13,837 nt of DNA from Psychrobacter sp. (GCF_030454045.1 NZ_JAKDJE010000075.1:1-13837), one strand, 5' to 3'; positions 1-6,556 are shown, counted from the first letter of the stretch. The notes: generated from the sequence alone by a model not told the origin. Translations and numbers: made by a program.

Positions 1-301
1 TTAGTGAGGTGCTCTTCTTTTTTCAATCACTTTCGAAGTTGAGAGTGGGGTATAGAGATCCTAGGTAAACAAGTAACTACAACGATATTTATTTGGATAT
101 ATCTTATACGAATTAGAAGTTAATAGAGCTGTAGCGTGTTCTCATGTTTTATTTTTTGTAAGGTAGTTCAAATTATGAGTATACCCCAGCGGAACCAGTC
201 ATTATGCCCTCTAGACTCATTAACAGACCATTTAAAACAGACTGTATTTCGGTAACCACTTAAATCAGACCACTCATTAAGCAGGTGATATCGATACAAG
301 C
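1..301. other. gene-less AT-rich left edge
   Basis: No credible gene is seen on either strand. On the minus strand a frame of only 19 codons after a stop ends in TAA at positions 1-3. It could be the tail of something or chance, and it is too short to assign. No convincing hairpin-plus-T-run terminator for crcB is visible just beyond its stop. There is no tRNA-like cloverleaf. Confidence 0.5.
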
Positions 302-673
302 TCAAAGTACGCACTTAAAAAAATAAAACCCAAGCGCGGTAGCCAATAAAGTCAACCCCACATGCAATCCAATTAAACCCAAACCGGCTAGCAATTTACC
401 CGCACTAATAAAAGTAAATACCTCAGCGCTAAAGGTACTAAACGTCGTCAGTCCACCCAAAAACCCAGTAATCACAAACAGTCTGATATTTGGCGATAAA
501 TCGCTACCCATGCGCTCAAACCAGACGAGCGCAAGGCCAATCAGCAGACCGCCCAAGACATTTGCGCCAAGCGTACCAAGCGGTATCCAGTGATGCAGTG
601 GATTAAAGCGCGCTAAATAGCCACGTAAACACGCGCCTAATGCTGCTCCTAAGCCGATTGCTAGCCACTGCAT
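302..673 (-). CDS. crcB: CrcB/Fluc fluoride ion channel
   Basis: Small inner-membrane channel that exports fluoride and so protects enolase and other fluoride-sensitive enzymes; family members work as dual-topology dimers. The 123-residue length is typical. Four hydrophobic segments are visible (about residues 3-20, 32-51, 62-90 and 98-118). Family signatures are present: the N-terminal GAALGACLRG stretch, GTLGANVLGG near residues 33-42, and GFLGGLTTFSTFSAE near 70-84, which carries the phenylalanines and polar residues that line the pore. The ATG is preceded by a GAAGGA ribosome site 7 nt upstream. The gene lies 50 bp downstream of tsaD on the same strand, with no terminator seen between, so it is probably co-transcribed with tsaD. 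No fluoride riboswitch fits in that gap. The identity is secure; the operon assignment is inferred. Confidence 0.93.
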   Translation of the reverse strand: MQWLAIGLGAALGACLRGYLARFNPLHHWIPLGTLGANVLGGLLIGLALVWFERMGSDLSPNIRLFVITGFLGGLTTFSTFSAEVFTFISAGKLLAGLGLIGLHVGLTLLATALGFYFFKCVL

Positions 674-723
674 AGATTATCCTTCCTTTGTATGGCTTTT
701 GAACGTTATACGGCTGCTAAACT

Positions 724-1782
724 TTACACCGCAGGTAACTCCGTCAACGGCCAACGCGGGATACAGCTCACTGCCAGATCATCCGTTTGTCCAGCGTTTA
801 GGCGCTCAAATCCAGCATAAGCAATCATTGCGCCATTATCTGTACACAGTGCGGGCGGTGCATAGTGTACAGTCGCATTGATTTTTGCTAGCTCCGTCTC
901 TAGCGTCTCGCGCAGATGTGTGTTGGCACTGACGCCACCCGCAATCACTAAGCGGCTCATATTCGCTTGTTTAAGCGCTGTGACGCATTTTTTTACTAGC
1001 GTATCGACCATCGCGTGTTGGAAGCTTGCGGCAATATCGGCGCGTACTTGCGGATCGCTATCAGCGCTATTGCCTGAGCCACCAGACTGCGGGGTATCTT
1101 TAATCAGATTATGCACTGCCGTTTTCATACCACTAAAGGAGAAATCGAGCCCGCGATGCAGCATTGGCCGCGGCAGCGCATAAGCATCAGGATTGCCAGC
1201 TTCTGCCAGTTTGGCAACATTAGGCCCACCGGGATAAGGTAAGCCTAGCATCTTAGCCGCTTTATCAAAGCACTCACCCGCCGCGTCATCGATCGACTCA
1301 CCCAAGATTTCATACTGTCCCACACCATGAGCGGCTATAAGTAACGTGTGACCACCAGAGACCAACAGCGAAACAAAAGGAAAAGCGGGTGGATTGGCAC
1401 CCATAAGCGGCGCGAGCAAATGCCCTTCCATATGATGAATACCAATGGCAGGAATATCCAAGCCATACGCCAGACTGCGGCCAAATAATGCGCCGGTCAT
1501 CAACGCACCAATCAGCCCTGGCCCTTTAGTATAGGCAATCGCATCGATGTCGCTTTTTTTCATATCACACTGCTCAAGCAGCTCGTTGAGTAAGGGCACG
1601 AGCTTACGAATATGATCACGACTGGCAAGCTCAGGTACAACGCCGCCATAGAGCGCATGTAGCTCAATCTGTGAGTACAGTACTTGCCCGACCAACCCTT
1701 GATTGTCATTATTGATCTGCTCGCTATCAAAGATCGCCAGCCCAGTTTCATCACAAGACGTCTCTAAACCCAATACCTTCAT
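724..1782 (-). CDS. tsaD: tRNA N6-adenosine threonylcarbamoyltransferase TsaD
   Basis: Transfers the threonylcarbamoyl group from threonylcarbamoyl-AMP to A37 of ANN-decoding tRNAs, in a cytoplasmic complex with TsaB and TsaE. The protein begins MKVLGLETSCDETG, the classic TsaD/Kae1/Gcp start. It carries the metal-binding HMEGH motif (His117 and His121), the nucleotide-contacting SGGHT motif, and a C-terminal CTDNGAMIA segment with the third metal ligand Asp. Its 352 residues are close to the usual 335-345. The frame is open for 33 more codons upstream to a GTG at 1881, but that stretch is basic and not TsaD-like. The ATG at 1782 has AAAGG 8 nt upstream, so it was chosen. The gene follows the cytochrome terminator and presumably has its own promoter in 1783-1925, where I see no clean -35/-10 pair. 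crcB follows 50 bp downstream. Confidence 0.96.
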   Translation of the reverse strand: MKVLGLETSCDETGLAIFDSEQINNDNQGLVGQVLYSQIELHALYGGVVPELASRDHIRKLVPLLNELLEQCDMKKSDIDAIAYTKGPGLIGALMTGALFGRSLAYGLDIPAIGIHHMEGHLLAPLMGANPPAFPFVSLLVSGGHTLLIAAHGVGQYEILGESIDDAAGECFDKAAKMLGLPYPGGPNVAKLAEAGNPDAYALPRPMLHRGLDFSFSGMKTAVHNLIKDTPQSGGSGNSADSDPQVRADIAASFQHAMVDTLVKKCVTALKQANMSRLVIAGGVSANTHLRETLETELAKINATVHYAPPALCTDNGAMIAYAGFERLNAGQTDDLAVSCIPRWPLTELPAV

Positions 1783-1925
1783 ACTTTTGCCTTTATGCTT
1801 TTGTTTTCGGACTATTTTTTGCCGCGTTTTTATTGTATATCGCTTTAAAATTTTGAATAGCGAATCAAATCCGCTTCGCACAGCCAGTCATATTTTTAAA
1901 ATCGATAGTAATAGAAAACGCGCAT

Positions 1926-1957
1926 AAAAAAACCGCCATTGTCAGTCACAATGACGG
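1926..1957 (-). terminator. Rho-independent terminator of the cytochrome c gene
   Basis: On the minus strand, CCGTCATTGT (1957-1948) pairs with ACAATGGCGG (1942-1933) to give a 10-bp stem with one G-U pair and a 5-nt loop. A run of seven T (1932-1926) follows. It lies about 46 bp beyond the cytochrome stop codon and before tsaD. Confidence 0.85.
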
Positions 1958-2003
1958 TCAGTTTAACAAATTTCAATGACTGGTATACTCTATATATACT
2001 ATA

Positions 2004-2507
2004 TCAGCTTACTGACGCGAGCATATAATCAACAGCGGCTTTGACTTGTGCCTCACTGACACCATTTACCGCTTGTGCTGGCATTTTATTAAAGCCCTTA
2101 GCAGAGTGCATATACAGCGTTTCTTTATCTTTGGTCAAACGAGTCGCCCAAGCGGCTGTGTCACCATATTTCGGCGCATTCAATAAACCCGCTGTATGGC
2201 AAACCTTACAGTTTGACTCGTAAAGTTTAGCACCAGCATCTGCAGCGAGCATTTCAGGCTCAGCGACAACAGCAGTCTTTTCTTCAACCACCATGTCGGT
2301 AGTCTCAGATTCAGCCATAGGCTCAGGCACCGTAGTTTCAGATTCTGTTGCAACTGTTTCTTCAACACTCGTAGCAGCAGTTTCGTTGGCTGCGCTAGAC
2401 GCTTCCGTAGTCGCGTTATCACCACTACAAGCGCTCAATACTAATAACACACTCAGACTGATAACAGATAAGCTCAGTCTTTTTATATGCTGCTGTATAT
2501 CGATCAT
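2004..2507 (-). CDS. cytochrome c5-type lipoprotein, monohaem
   Basis: Likely a periplasm-facing, lipid-anchored electron carrier. The N-terminus is a lipoprotein signal with lipobox LSAC, putting the lipidated Cys at residue 27. Residues 28-85 are a low-complexity linker rich in Thr, Glu, Ala and Val. The haem domain follows: CKVCH at 100-104 (CxxCH), then the c5-like series APKYGDTAAWATRL, GFNKMPAQ with the probable axial Met142, and a C-terminal VDYML helix. Many c5 cytochromes carry an extra Cys pair just after the MP motif; here that segment reads AVNGVSEAQ and has no Cys. The start chosen is the ATG at 2507, with AAAGG 7 nt upstream; an in-frame start 11 codons earlier is less likely. 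A TATAAT box lies on the minus strand at 2576-2571 in the gap before this gene, but without a good -35. The electron-transfer partner cannot be read from the sequence. Confidence 0.85.
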   Translation of the reverse strand: MIDIQQHIKRLSLSVISLSVLLVLSACSGDNATTEASSAANETAATSVEETVATESETTVPEPMAESETTDMVVEEKTAVVAEPEMLAADAGAKLYESNCKVCHTAGLLNAPKYGDTAAWATRLTKDKETLYMHSAKGFNKMPAQAVNGVSEAQVKAAVDYMLASVS

Positions 2508-2596
2508 GACCTTACCTTTATTTGTTGCGTCTGTGGCCAAATTTTTTGTAGCAGTTCATAGACTCACAATATTATATTACGAGTCTAATTAAAAGC

Positions 2597-2956
2597 TTAT
2601 TCAGCAGGTGTTGCCATATCGGCGCTGTCAGTGGCAGTAGGCGCAGTATCAGCACTCTCTGTGGCTGGGGTTGTCGCGTCTGCCATGCTTGTATCCGCCG
2701 TACCTGCTTCAGCAGTAGCATCAGCTTCTGTCCCATCTGTAGCTGTTGCATCCGCCGCTGGCATCGGTGCAGTCTCTGGAAACTCCATGTCTTCTGCTTC
2801 AGGGGCGTTTGCGCGTGCCAGCTCAGCCGCTTCATCTACCATATCGATTGCCAACACTTCTTCGTGCTCTTCTCCGCCGCTACAAGCACTCATACCCGCA
2901 CTCAAAGCCACAATGAAAGCGGTGCTCAACGCTGTGTTCAATACTGTTTTTTTCAT
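2597..2956 (-). CDS. small Ala/Thr/Asp-rich lipoprotein, function unknown
   Basis: I do not recognise a family. The 119-residue product starts with a charged-hydrophobic signal (MKKTVLNTALSTAFIVALSA) and lipobox MSAC, so Cys25 should be lipidated. A short acidic, possibly helical segment (GGEEHEEVLAIDMVDEAAELARANAPEAEDMEF, written across residues 27-59) follows. The rest, to residue 119, is low-complexity Ala, Thr, Asp, Glu, Ser and Met with no aromatic residues, so it is probably disordered and anionic. GAGGA sits about 8 nt before the ATG. The next gene on the strand is the cytochrome c5 lipoprotein 89 bp away, with a similar signal peptide and linker composition; the two may be functionally linked, which is inference. 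Its promoter space is squeezed to about 48 bp by the inverted-repeat element. The antisense strand is also open but would encode an Ala/Val/Ser shadow product. Confidence 0.7.
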   Translation of the reverse strand: MKKTVLNTALSTAFIVALSAGMSACSGGEEHEEVLAIDMVDEAAELARANAPEAEDMEFPETAPMPAADATATDGTEADATAEAGTADTSMADATTPATESADTAPTATDSADMATPAE

Positions 2957-3002
2957 TCCAACATCCTCAATAAAATACGCACAAAACGGTTCATAAACTT
3001 AC

Positions 3003-3027
3003 TAGGGTCTGTTTGATATTCAAATAT
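3003..3027 (+). repeat. left terminal inverted repeat with flanking TA
   Basis: TA followed by 23 bp starting GGGTCTGTTTGA; a perfect mirror of the right end at 3247-3271. Confidence 0.85.
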
Positions 3028-3269
3028 GGCGCTGGCAGTCACTATTTTTTAGACAATATGCAGTGAAATGGTTGACGCCTAGTCATTCTAAGTTAAACCA
3101 TTTCGCCATATAGTGGTAAAAAAGAGTACTGTCCTAAAAGGCTGATACTAAAATTACTCCAAACGTTGTTGAAAGCCTAGCTAAGATCTCGACATTATCG
3201 TCGGTTTTCGCCTAGTTTGGTACCATTTTAGCAATCAGCAGTCCTAATATTTGAATATCAAACAGACCC
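3005..3269. mobile_element. 265-bp MITE-like element with perfect 23-bp terminal inverted repeats
   Basis: The ends begin GGGTCTGTTTGATATTCAAA and are exact reverse complements over 23 bp (3005-3027 and 3247-3269). They are flanked by TA at 3003-3004 and TA at 3270-3271, consistent with a TA target duplication. No open frame of useful length lies inside, so it is non-autonomous. The interior has a smaller inverted repeat (GAAATGGTT at 3065-3073 with AACCATTTC at 3096-3104) and imperfect further complementarity between CTGATACTAAAAT near 3142-3154 and ATTTTAGCAATCAG near 3226-3239. The GGGTCTGTT-type end with a TA duplication recalls IS5-group transposons, but the parent element is not determined here. 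It sits between the lipoprotein gene and rpsU and breaks no gene. Confidence 0.8.
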
Positions 3270-3271
3270 TA
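3247..3271 (-). repeat. right terminal inverted repeat with flanking TA
   Basis: Exact reverse complement of the left end, finishing TCAAACAGACCC and then TA. The outer junction reads CCCTATAAT, so a -10-like TATAAT (3270-3275) spans the element boundary, facing rpsU. No -35 at proper spacing accompanies it: TTGAAT is present but only 13 nt away. Confidence 0.85.
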
Positions 3272-3595
3272 TAATATGGGAAATATCATAGCATAAACTC
3301 CCACTAAACCGTTATAGACCGTAGGGACTTTTTATTGACACTAAACTTTGTGCTCTAACTCGCTCCAAAACCTGACAGCTTAGCCTAGATACATTTTAAA
3401 CAAAGTATGAATAGACAATAAACCGTTAAAATCATTGACTTTGTTGATATTTTTTATTAAAATACCTGCCCTTACGCCAATGCGTGAGAATTGTCCTAGT
3501 TTGAGCTGATGCCAGTAATCTTGAGATATTACGGCTAAATACTAATACACAGCCAAACTAATGCCCTTATATCTCATCCTAATCGAGGAGTCTTC
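3272..3595. other. non-coding leader region of rpsU
   Basis: About 320 bp without a gene, between the inverted-repeat element and rpsU. It holds the rpsU promoter at 3435-3463. A perfect TTGACA at 3335-3340 has no good -10 at standard spacing. If transcription starts near 3470, the mRNA leader is about 125 nt, long for a ribosomal protein gene. I see no defined riboswitch or strong hairpin in that leader. Confidence 0.55.
3435..3463 (+). promoter_or_regulatory. sigma-70 promoter of rpsU
   Basis: TTGACT (3435-3440), a 17-bp spacer, then TAAAAT (3458-3463), in an AT-rich stretch upstream of rpsU. Both boxes are near consensus and the spacing is ideal. Confidence 0.75.
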
Positions 3596-3811
3596 ATGCC
3601 TGCAGTTAAGGTTAAAGAAAACGAACCAGTTGATATCGCTATCCGTCGTTTCAAGCGCGCTTGTGAAAAAGCTGGTGTATTATCAGACGTACGTAAGCGT
3701 GAGTTTTATGAAAAACCAACGCAAGTACGTAAGCGCAAAAAAGCAGCTGCCGTAAAACGTTATAAGAAGAAGTTACAACGCGAAACTATTCGTACCACTC
3801 GTATGTACTAA
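3596..3811 (+). CDS. rpsU: 30S ribosomal protein bS21
   Basis: Small, very basic protein of the 30S platform near the anti-Shine-Dalgarno end of 16S rRNA, needed for efficient initiation. The 71-residue product is the family's usual length and starts [20 protein letters not shown], with the Lys/Arg-rich C-terminal half ([17 protein letters not shown]) and terminal RTTRMY typical of gammaproteobacterial S21. A strong GAGGAG site lies 6-7 nt before the ATG. In many proteobacteria rpsU leads a cluster with yqeY and/or dnaG; here yqeY follows after a terminator, and dnaG is not adjacent because a convergent protease gene comes next. Confidence 0.98.
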
Positions 3812-3846
3812 TCAATCACCGATTAGTTAAGTACCAGCGCTACACT

Positions 3847-3884
3847 AACGCCACTGTTATCTATCGATATCAGTGGCGTTTTTT
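3847..3884 (+). terminator. Rho-independent terminator after rpsU
   Basis: AACGCCACTG (3847-3856) pairs perfectly with CAGTGGCGTT (3871-3880) across a 14-nt loop, followed by a T run through 3884. It lies 35 bp past the rpsU stop, so yqeY needs either read-through or its own promoter. Only weak -35/-10 candidates are seen near 3897-3925. Confidence 0.9.
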
Positions 3885-4016
3885 ATGCTACAATTTTTGC
3901 TATTACTGTTGACGCAATTTTTTATCAAAGCCCGCTCTCAGCAGGTTTTACCCCAAAAAAACTTATTAAACAGTACCCAACAAATAGCATTTAACAAACG
4001 AATAAGGATAATAGCA

Positions 4017-4466
4017 GTGAGCCAACTCAAACAAACACTGTCAGACAGCATCAAAGTCTCCATGAAAGCTCGTGAGCTTGAGCGTGTCAAAATACTGCGC
4101 AACGTACAATCAGTCGTCAAACAGATCGAGATCGATCGTCAGGCAGAACTAGATGATGCACAAGTATTAGAAGTACTACAAAAGCAGCTAAAGCAACGTC
4201 AAGAGTCGCTCACTATTTTTACTGAAAATGGCCGTGATGATTTGGCGGCCAAAGAGCAGTTTGAAATTGATATTATCAACGAGTTCATGCCGCAGCAGAT
4301 GAGCAATGATGAGATCATAGCACTGGTGAATGCTGAAATTGCCAAGCAAGGTGCCACCTCTATGCGTGATATGGGTAGCGTGATGGGTGTGCTAAAAAGC
4401 AAGACTGCGGGTCGCGCTGATCCAGCCCTGATCTCTAAAATGGTTAAAGACGCCCTACAAGGCTAG
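4017..4466 (+). CDS. yqeY: GatB/YqeY domain protein
   Basis: Cytosolic helical protein of the YqeY family, related to the tail domain of the GatB subunit of tRNA-dependent amidotransferase. Its exact role is not settled, though tRNA interaction is suspected. The start chosen is GTG at 4017 with AAGGA ending 8 nt upstream. It gives 149 residues beginning VSQLKQTLSDSIKVSMKARE, which matches the family's length and N-terminus. The frame is open further upstream to 3873, but that part overlaps the rpsU terminator and encodes a Leu/Phe run unlike YqeY. Family landmarks include an Arg/Lys-rich first helix (MKARELERVKILRNV), FEIDIINEFMPQQMS in the middle, and the C-terminal RDMGSVMGVLK plus GRADPALISKMVKDAL. 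Its gene neighbour rpsU fits the usual context. Confidence 0.93.
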   Translation: MSQLKQTLSDSIKVSMKARELERVKILRNVQSVVKQIEIDRQAELDDAQVLEVLQKQLKQRQESLTIFTENGRDDLAAKEQFEIDIINEFMPQQMSNDEIIALVNAEIAKQGATSMRDMGSVMGVLKSKTAGRADPALISKMVKDALQG

Positions 4467-4471
4467 TCTTT

Positions 4472-4500
4472 TAATAGCAGCTGTCTACAAATTGCTATTA
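4472..4500. other. stem-loop downstream of yqeY
   Basis: TAATAGCA (4472-4479) pairs with TGCTATTA (4493-4500) across a 13-nt loop. Only three T follow, so it is a poor terminator by itself. It may protect the yqeY 3' end or be incidental. Confidence 0.35.
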
Positions 4501-4537
4501 TTTGACAGGATTCAAACGAACCAGCTATTTCAACATG

Positions 4538-4569
4538 CCGCCTAAGGCTCAAAGTCTTTGGCGGTTTTT
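4538..4569 (+). terminator. terminator of yqeY inside the bepA 3' end
   Basis: CCGCCTAAG (4538-4546) pairs with CTTTGGCGG (4556-4564) except for one T-T mismatch, with a 9-nt loop and then five T (4565-4569). It overlaps the last codons and stop of the convergent metalloprotease gene, so its sequence is also constrained by that reading frame. Confidence 0.65.
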
Positions 4570-6236
4570 ATTGCTTTGATTTCTGCATTGATATTGGCTA
4601 GCAATGGGCGCGCACTATTGCTTTGTGCTGTGGCTTGCAGGTTTTCAGTCAATTGCTTGGCCTGCGTCAGTGATGTCAACGCACTCTCATAGCGACCATT
4701 CCAGAGCTGATCGTAGCTGCGATAGCGCAATGCGTTGATCGTTGCAATATTAGCCAGTTGTGGTGACGTTGCGGTTTTGGCAAGTTTCTCATTAGCGAGC
4801 TGCAAACTTTGCCATGCATAGCGATCGCTTGGCTGCTGCTCTGTTAAGGGCTTGAGTAACGCTTGTGCCTGCATCGGCTGGTTGTTATTGGTAAGTGCTT
4901 CGGCTAGATATAGACGTATATCACGGCGCTCAGGATACAAACGCTGCTGACGCTCTAAAATATCTACCGCTTGTTGCCATCTGCCTTGGTCACTTAAGAG
5001 CTGGCTGTGAGTAATCGATAATAAAGGCTCTAGGCTTTGGCGCTGCGTATTGGGCAGTTTATTAATCTGTGCCAATATCTCATTGGCATCTTTAGTACGT
5101 TGCTGCTGCCCATACCACTTTATGAGGGCAAGCTTAGCGCCCAAACTGTTCTTGGCAGCAGTAGTCAATGTCACCTCAGAGGCCTGCTTTCCAGTGACTT
5201 GGACGCGCCAATAGAGCATATCAAACAAAGCTTGATGTCGCTGCTGCTGACTCAATGATAAAGTGGGATACTGCTGAGCGCGGCTGGATGATTCGCTTAG
5301 CCTCTCATCACTGAGTGGATGAGAGCGTACAAAGCTTGGTAAAAACCGATTTTGAACCTGATTGAGCTGGCTTTTTTGATTCATCGTGGCAAAAAACCGT
5401 GGCATGGCGCGCGGATCGTAACCTGCCTGGGTCATGATTTGCATCCCTACTCGGTCAGCTTCTCGCTCATTATTACGGCTAAAAGCCATACTGCTATTCA
5501 TAGTCGCCGTCTGCGAGCCCATCATCACTGCTGCTGCCGCATCGCCATCGACTGCCGAGGCAGCTATCGCCGCCAACATACCGCCGATTTGCATGAGCAA
5601 GGCTTTTTTGCGCTCGTCTGTACCATGTTCGTAGTGGCGCTGACTGATATGCGCCACTTCGTGTGCGACGACACTTGCCAGCTCATCCATGCTCTTGGCT
5701 GCCAAGATCGTCCCTGTGTTGATACCGATGACGCCGCCAGGGGCAGCAAACGCATTGATACTAGGATTATCAAGAATGACCAAACCAAGCGGCGCTTGTT
5801 GACGCACTTGGGCATTGAGTCGCCACGTCATGTCTTTTACGGTCTGCTGCACCCATGGATCGTGCTCCATTTTGACACGGCCATTGATGTTTTGTAGTGA
5901 CCATTCACCCAGCATTTTGTTTTGGTATTGCTCATCAAAGCTCAGTCCCTGTCCGCGTAGGCTGGGTACATCGAATGTTTGCGACTCTTTTGTTTGCCAA
6001 GAATAATCAGCAAAGGGTATCGCTTTTGAGTCATTATTATCATCGCTGTGAGCACTGGTAGCGATTGCAAGCAGTATCACTGACAGCCCGACCTTAATGT
6101 AACTTGAGCCAGATAATAGACGGGATTCGTATTGATGGTTTGGTCCAAACACTGTCAGTAAAACGCTTTGCGATAATTTTACGCTCGCAAGAGGGTTGTT
6201 TTTATCAAGTCGCGACGGTCTATTAACGTGGTACAA
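4542..6236 (-). CDS. bepA: M48 zinc metalloprotease with C-terminal TPR repeats, BepA (YfgC)-like
   Basis: Periplasmic protease/chaperone for outer-membrane protein assembly, acting at the BAM complex and on LptD in Escherichia coli. A hydrophobic export segment (YIKVGLSVILLAIATSAHS, about residues 46-64) is followed by the peptidase domain. HEVAH at 192-196 supplies the zinc ligands and catalytic Glu, and the EREAD motif at 257-261 supplies the distal Glu. From about 350 the chain is helical and Gln/Leu/Ala-rich with TPR character. No ATG lies near the export segment. The best start is TTG at 6236 with AGGA 7-8 nt upstream and a promoter just beyond; a GTG at codon 29 has no ribosome site. 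This makes 564 residues with about 45 before the hydrophobic core, longer than the 487 of E. coli BepA. The gene is convergent with yqeY and divergent from the TusA-like gene. Family is sure; orthology with bepA is likely. Confidence 0.88.
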   Translation of the reverse strand: MYHVNRPSRLDKNNPLASVKLSQSVLLTVFGPNHQYESRLLSGSSYIKVGLSVILLAIATSAHSDDNNDSKAIPFADYSWQTKESQTFDVPSLRGQGLSFDEQYQNKMLGEWSLQNINGRVKMEHDPWVQQTVKDMTWRLNAQVRQQAPLGLVILDNPSINAFAAPGGVIGINTGTILAAKSMDELASVVAHEVAHISQRHYEHGTDERKKALLMQIGGMLAAIAASAVDGDAAAAVMMGSQTATMNSSMAFSRNNEREADRVGMQIMTQAGYDPRAMPRFFATMNQKSQLNQVQNRFLPSFVRSHPLSDERLSESSSRAQQYPTLSLSQQQRHQALFDMLYWRVQVTGKQASEVTLTTAAKNSLGAKLALIKWYGQQQRTKDANEILAQINKLPNTQRQSLEPLLSITHSQLLSDQGRWQQAVDILERQQRLYPERRDIRLYLAEALTNNNQPMQAQALLKPLTEQQPSDRYAWQSLQLANEKLAKTATSPQLANIATINALRYRSYDQLWNGRYESALTSLTQAKQLTENLQATAQSNSARPLLANINAEIKAIKTAKDFEP

Positions 6237-6254
6237 GGGTGCATCCTATTAAAG

Positions 6255-6282
6255 TATTGACGACAGAATATTAACGACAGAG
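6255..6282. repeat. two tandem 14-bp repeats in the bepA leader
   Basis: TATTGACGACAGAA and TATTAACGACAGAG follow one another directly, identical at 12 of 14 positions. They lie immediately downstream of the bepA -10 box, covering the expected transcription start and leader, so they could be an operator or chance. Confidence 0.5.
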
Positions 6283-6287
6283 TCTCG

Positions 6288-6316
6288 ACTATACGAGCTT
6301 GTTAGTATAAGGTCAA
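6288..6316 (-). promoter_or_regulatory. sigma-70 promoter of bepA
   Basis: On the minus strand, TTGACC (6316-6311), a 17-nt spacer and TATAGT (6293-6288). The predicted start is near 6281, about 45 nt before the TTG start codon, which supports that start choice. Confidence 0.7.
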
Positions 6317-6439
6317 TTGCGCTATATGCTTAGCTACCAATCACTCAGCCATCCGTCACTATTGTGCAACATGGCTGTGTGATTCTAGTGAACCGAATGT
6401 TACGTTGACTATATTCAAATGCCACTGTGCACAGGCTAT

Positions 6440-6448
6440 TGGTATAAT
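6440..6448 (+). promoter_or_regulatory. extended -10 promoter upstream of the TusA-like gene
   Basis: TGGTATAAT combines a perfect -10 box (6443-6448) with the TGn extension. The -35 at proper distance is poor (TGCCAC). It implies a leader of about 100 nt before the ATG at 6557. Confidence 0.55.
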
Positions 6449-6556
6449 AGGAGCATTCGAGAACCAACGCATTTTTTAGTGACTGTTTTATATATTTAAC
6501 CTATCACTGCTAGAGTCATTTTATAAAAATACCGACACACTTATAAGGTTTGTATT

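Larger units (their letters stand above)
6237..6556. other. divergent regulatory gap between bepA and the TusA-like gene
   Basis: These 320 bp without a gene contain a leftward sigma-70 promoter for bepA, a short tandem repeat in the bepA leader and a rightward extended -10 promoter. The middle (about 6317-6439) shows no further clear operator, hairpin or ORF. Confidence 0.6.

Noticed and set aside
1..60. Tail of a truncated minus-strand gene ending in TAA at position 1-3
   Set aside because: Only 19 codons follow an in-frame stop, with no recognisable motif, so it cannot be distinguished from chance.
878..1183. Plus-strand open frame of 101 codons opposite tsaD
   Set aside because: Antisense shadow of conserved TsaD coding sequence.
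2631..2996. Plus-strand open frame of 121 codons opposite the small lipoprotein gene, hydrophobic and Ala/Val/Ser-rich
   Set aside because: It is the shadow of low-complexity GCN-type codons on the other strand. The minus-strand frame has a proper signal peptide, lipobox and ribosome site.
3335..3340. Perfect TTGACA as a second rpsU promoter
   Set aside because: No acceptable -10 hexamer lies 16-18 bp downstream.
3873..4016. Longer in-frame start for yqeY giving a Leu/Phe-rich N-terminus
   Set aside because: It begins inside the rpsU terminator and the extra sequence does not resemble YqeY; the GTG at 4017 has a good ribosome site and gives the family length.
5352..5897. Plus-strand open frame of 181 codons opposite the M48 protease gene
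   Set aside because: It lies wholly inside a gene with clear catalytic motifs on the other strand, has no family resemblance and no ribosome site.
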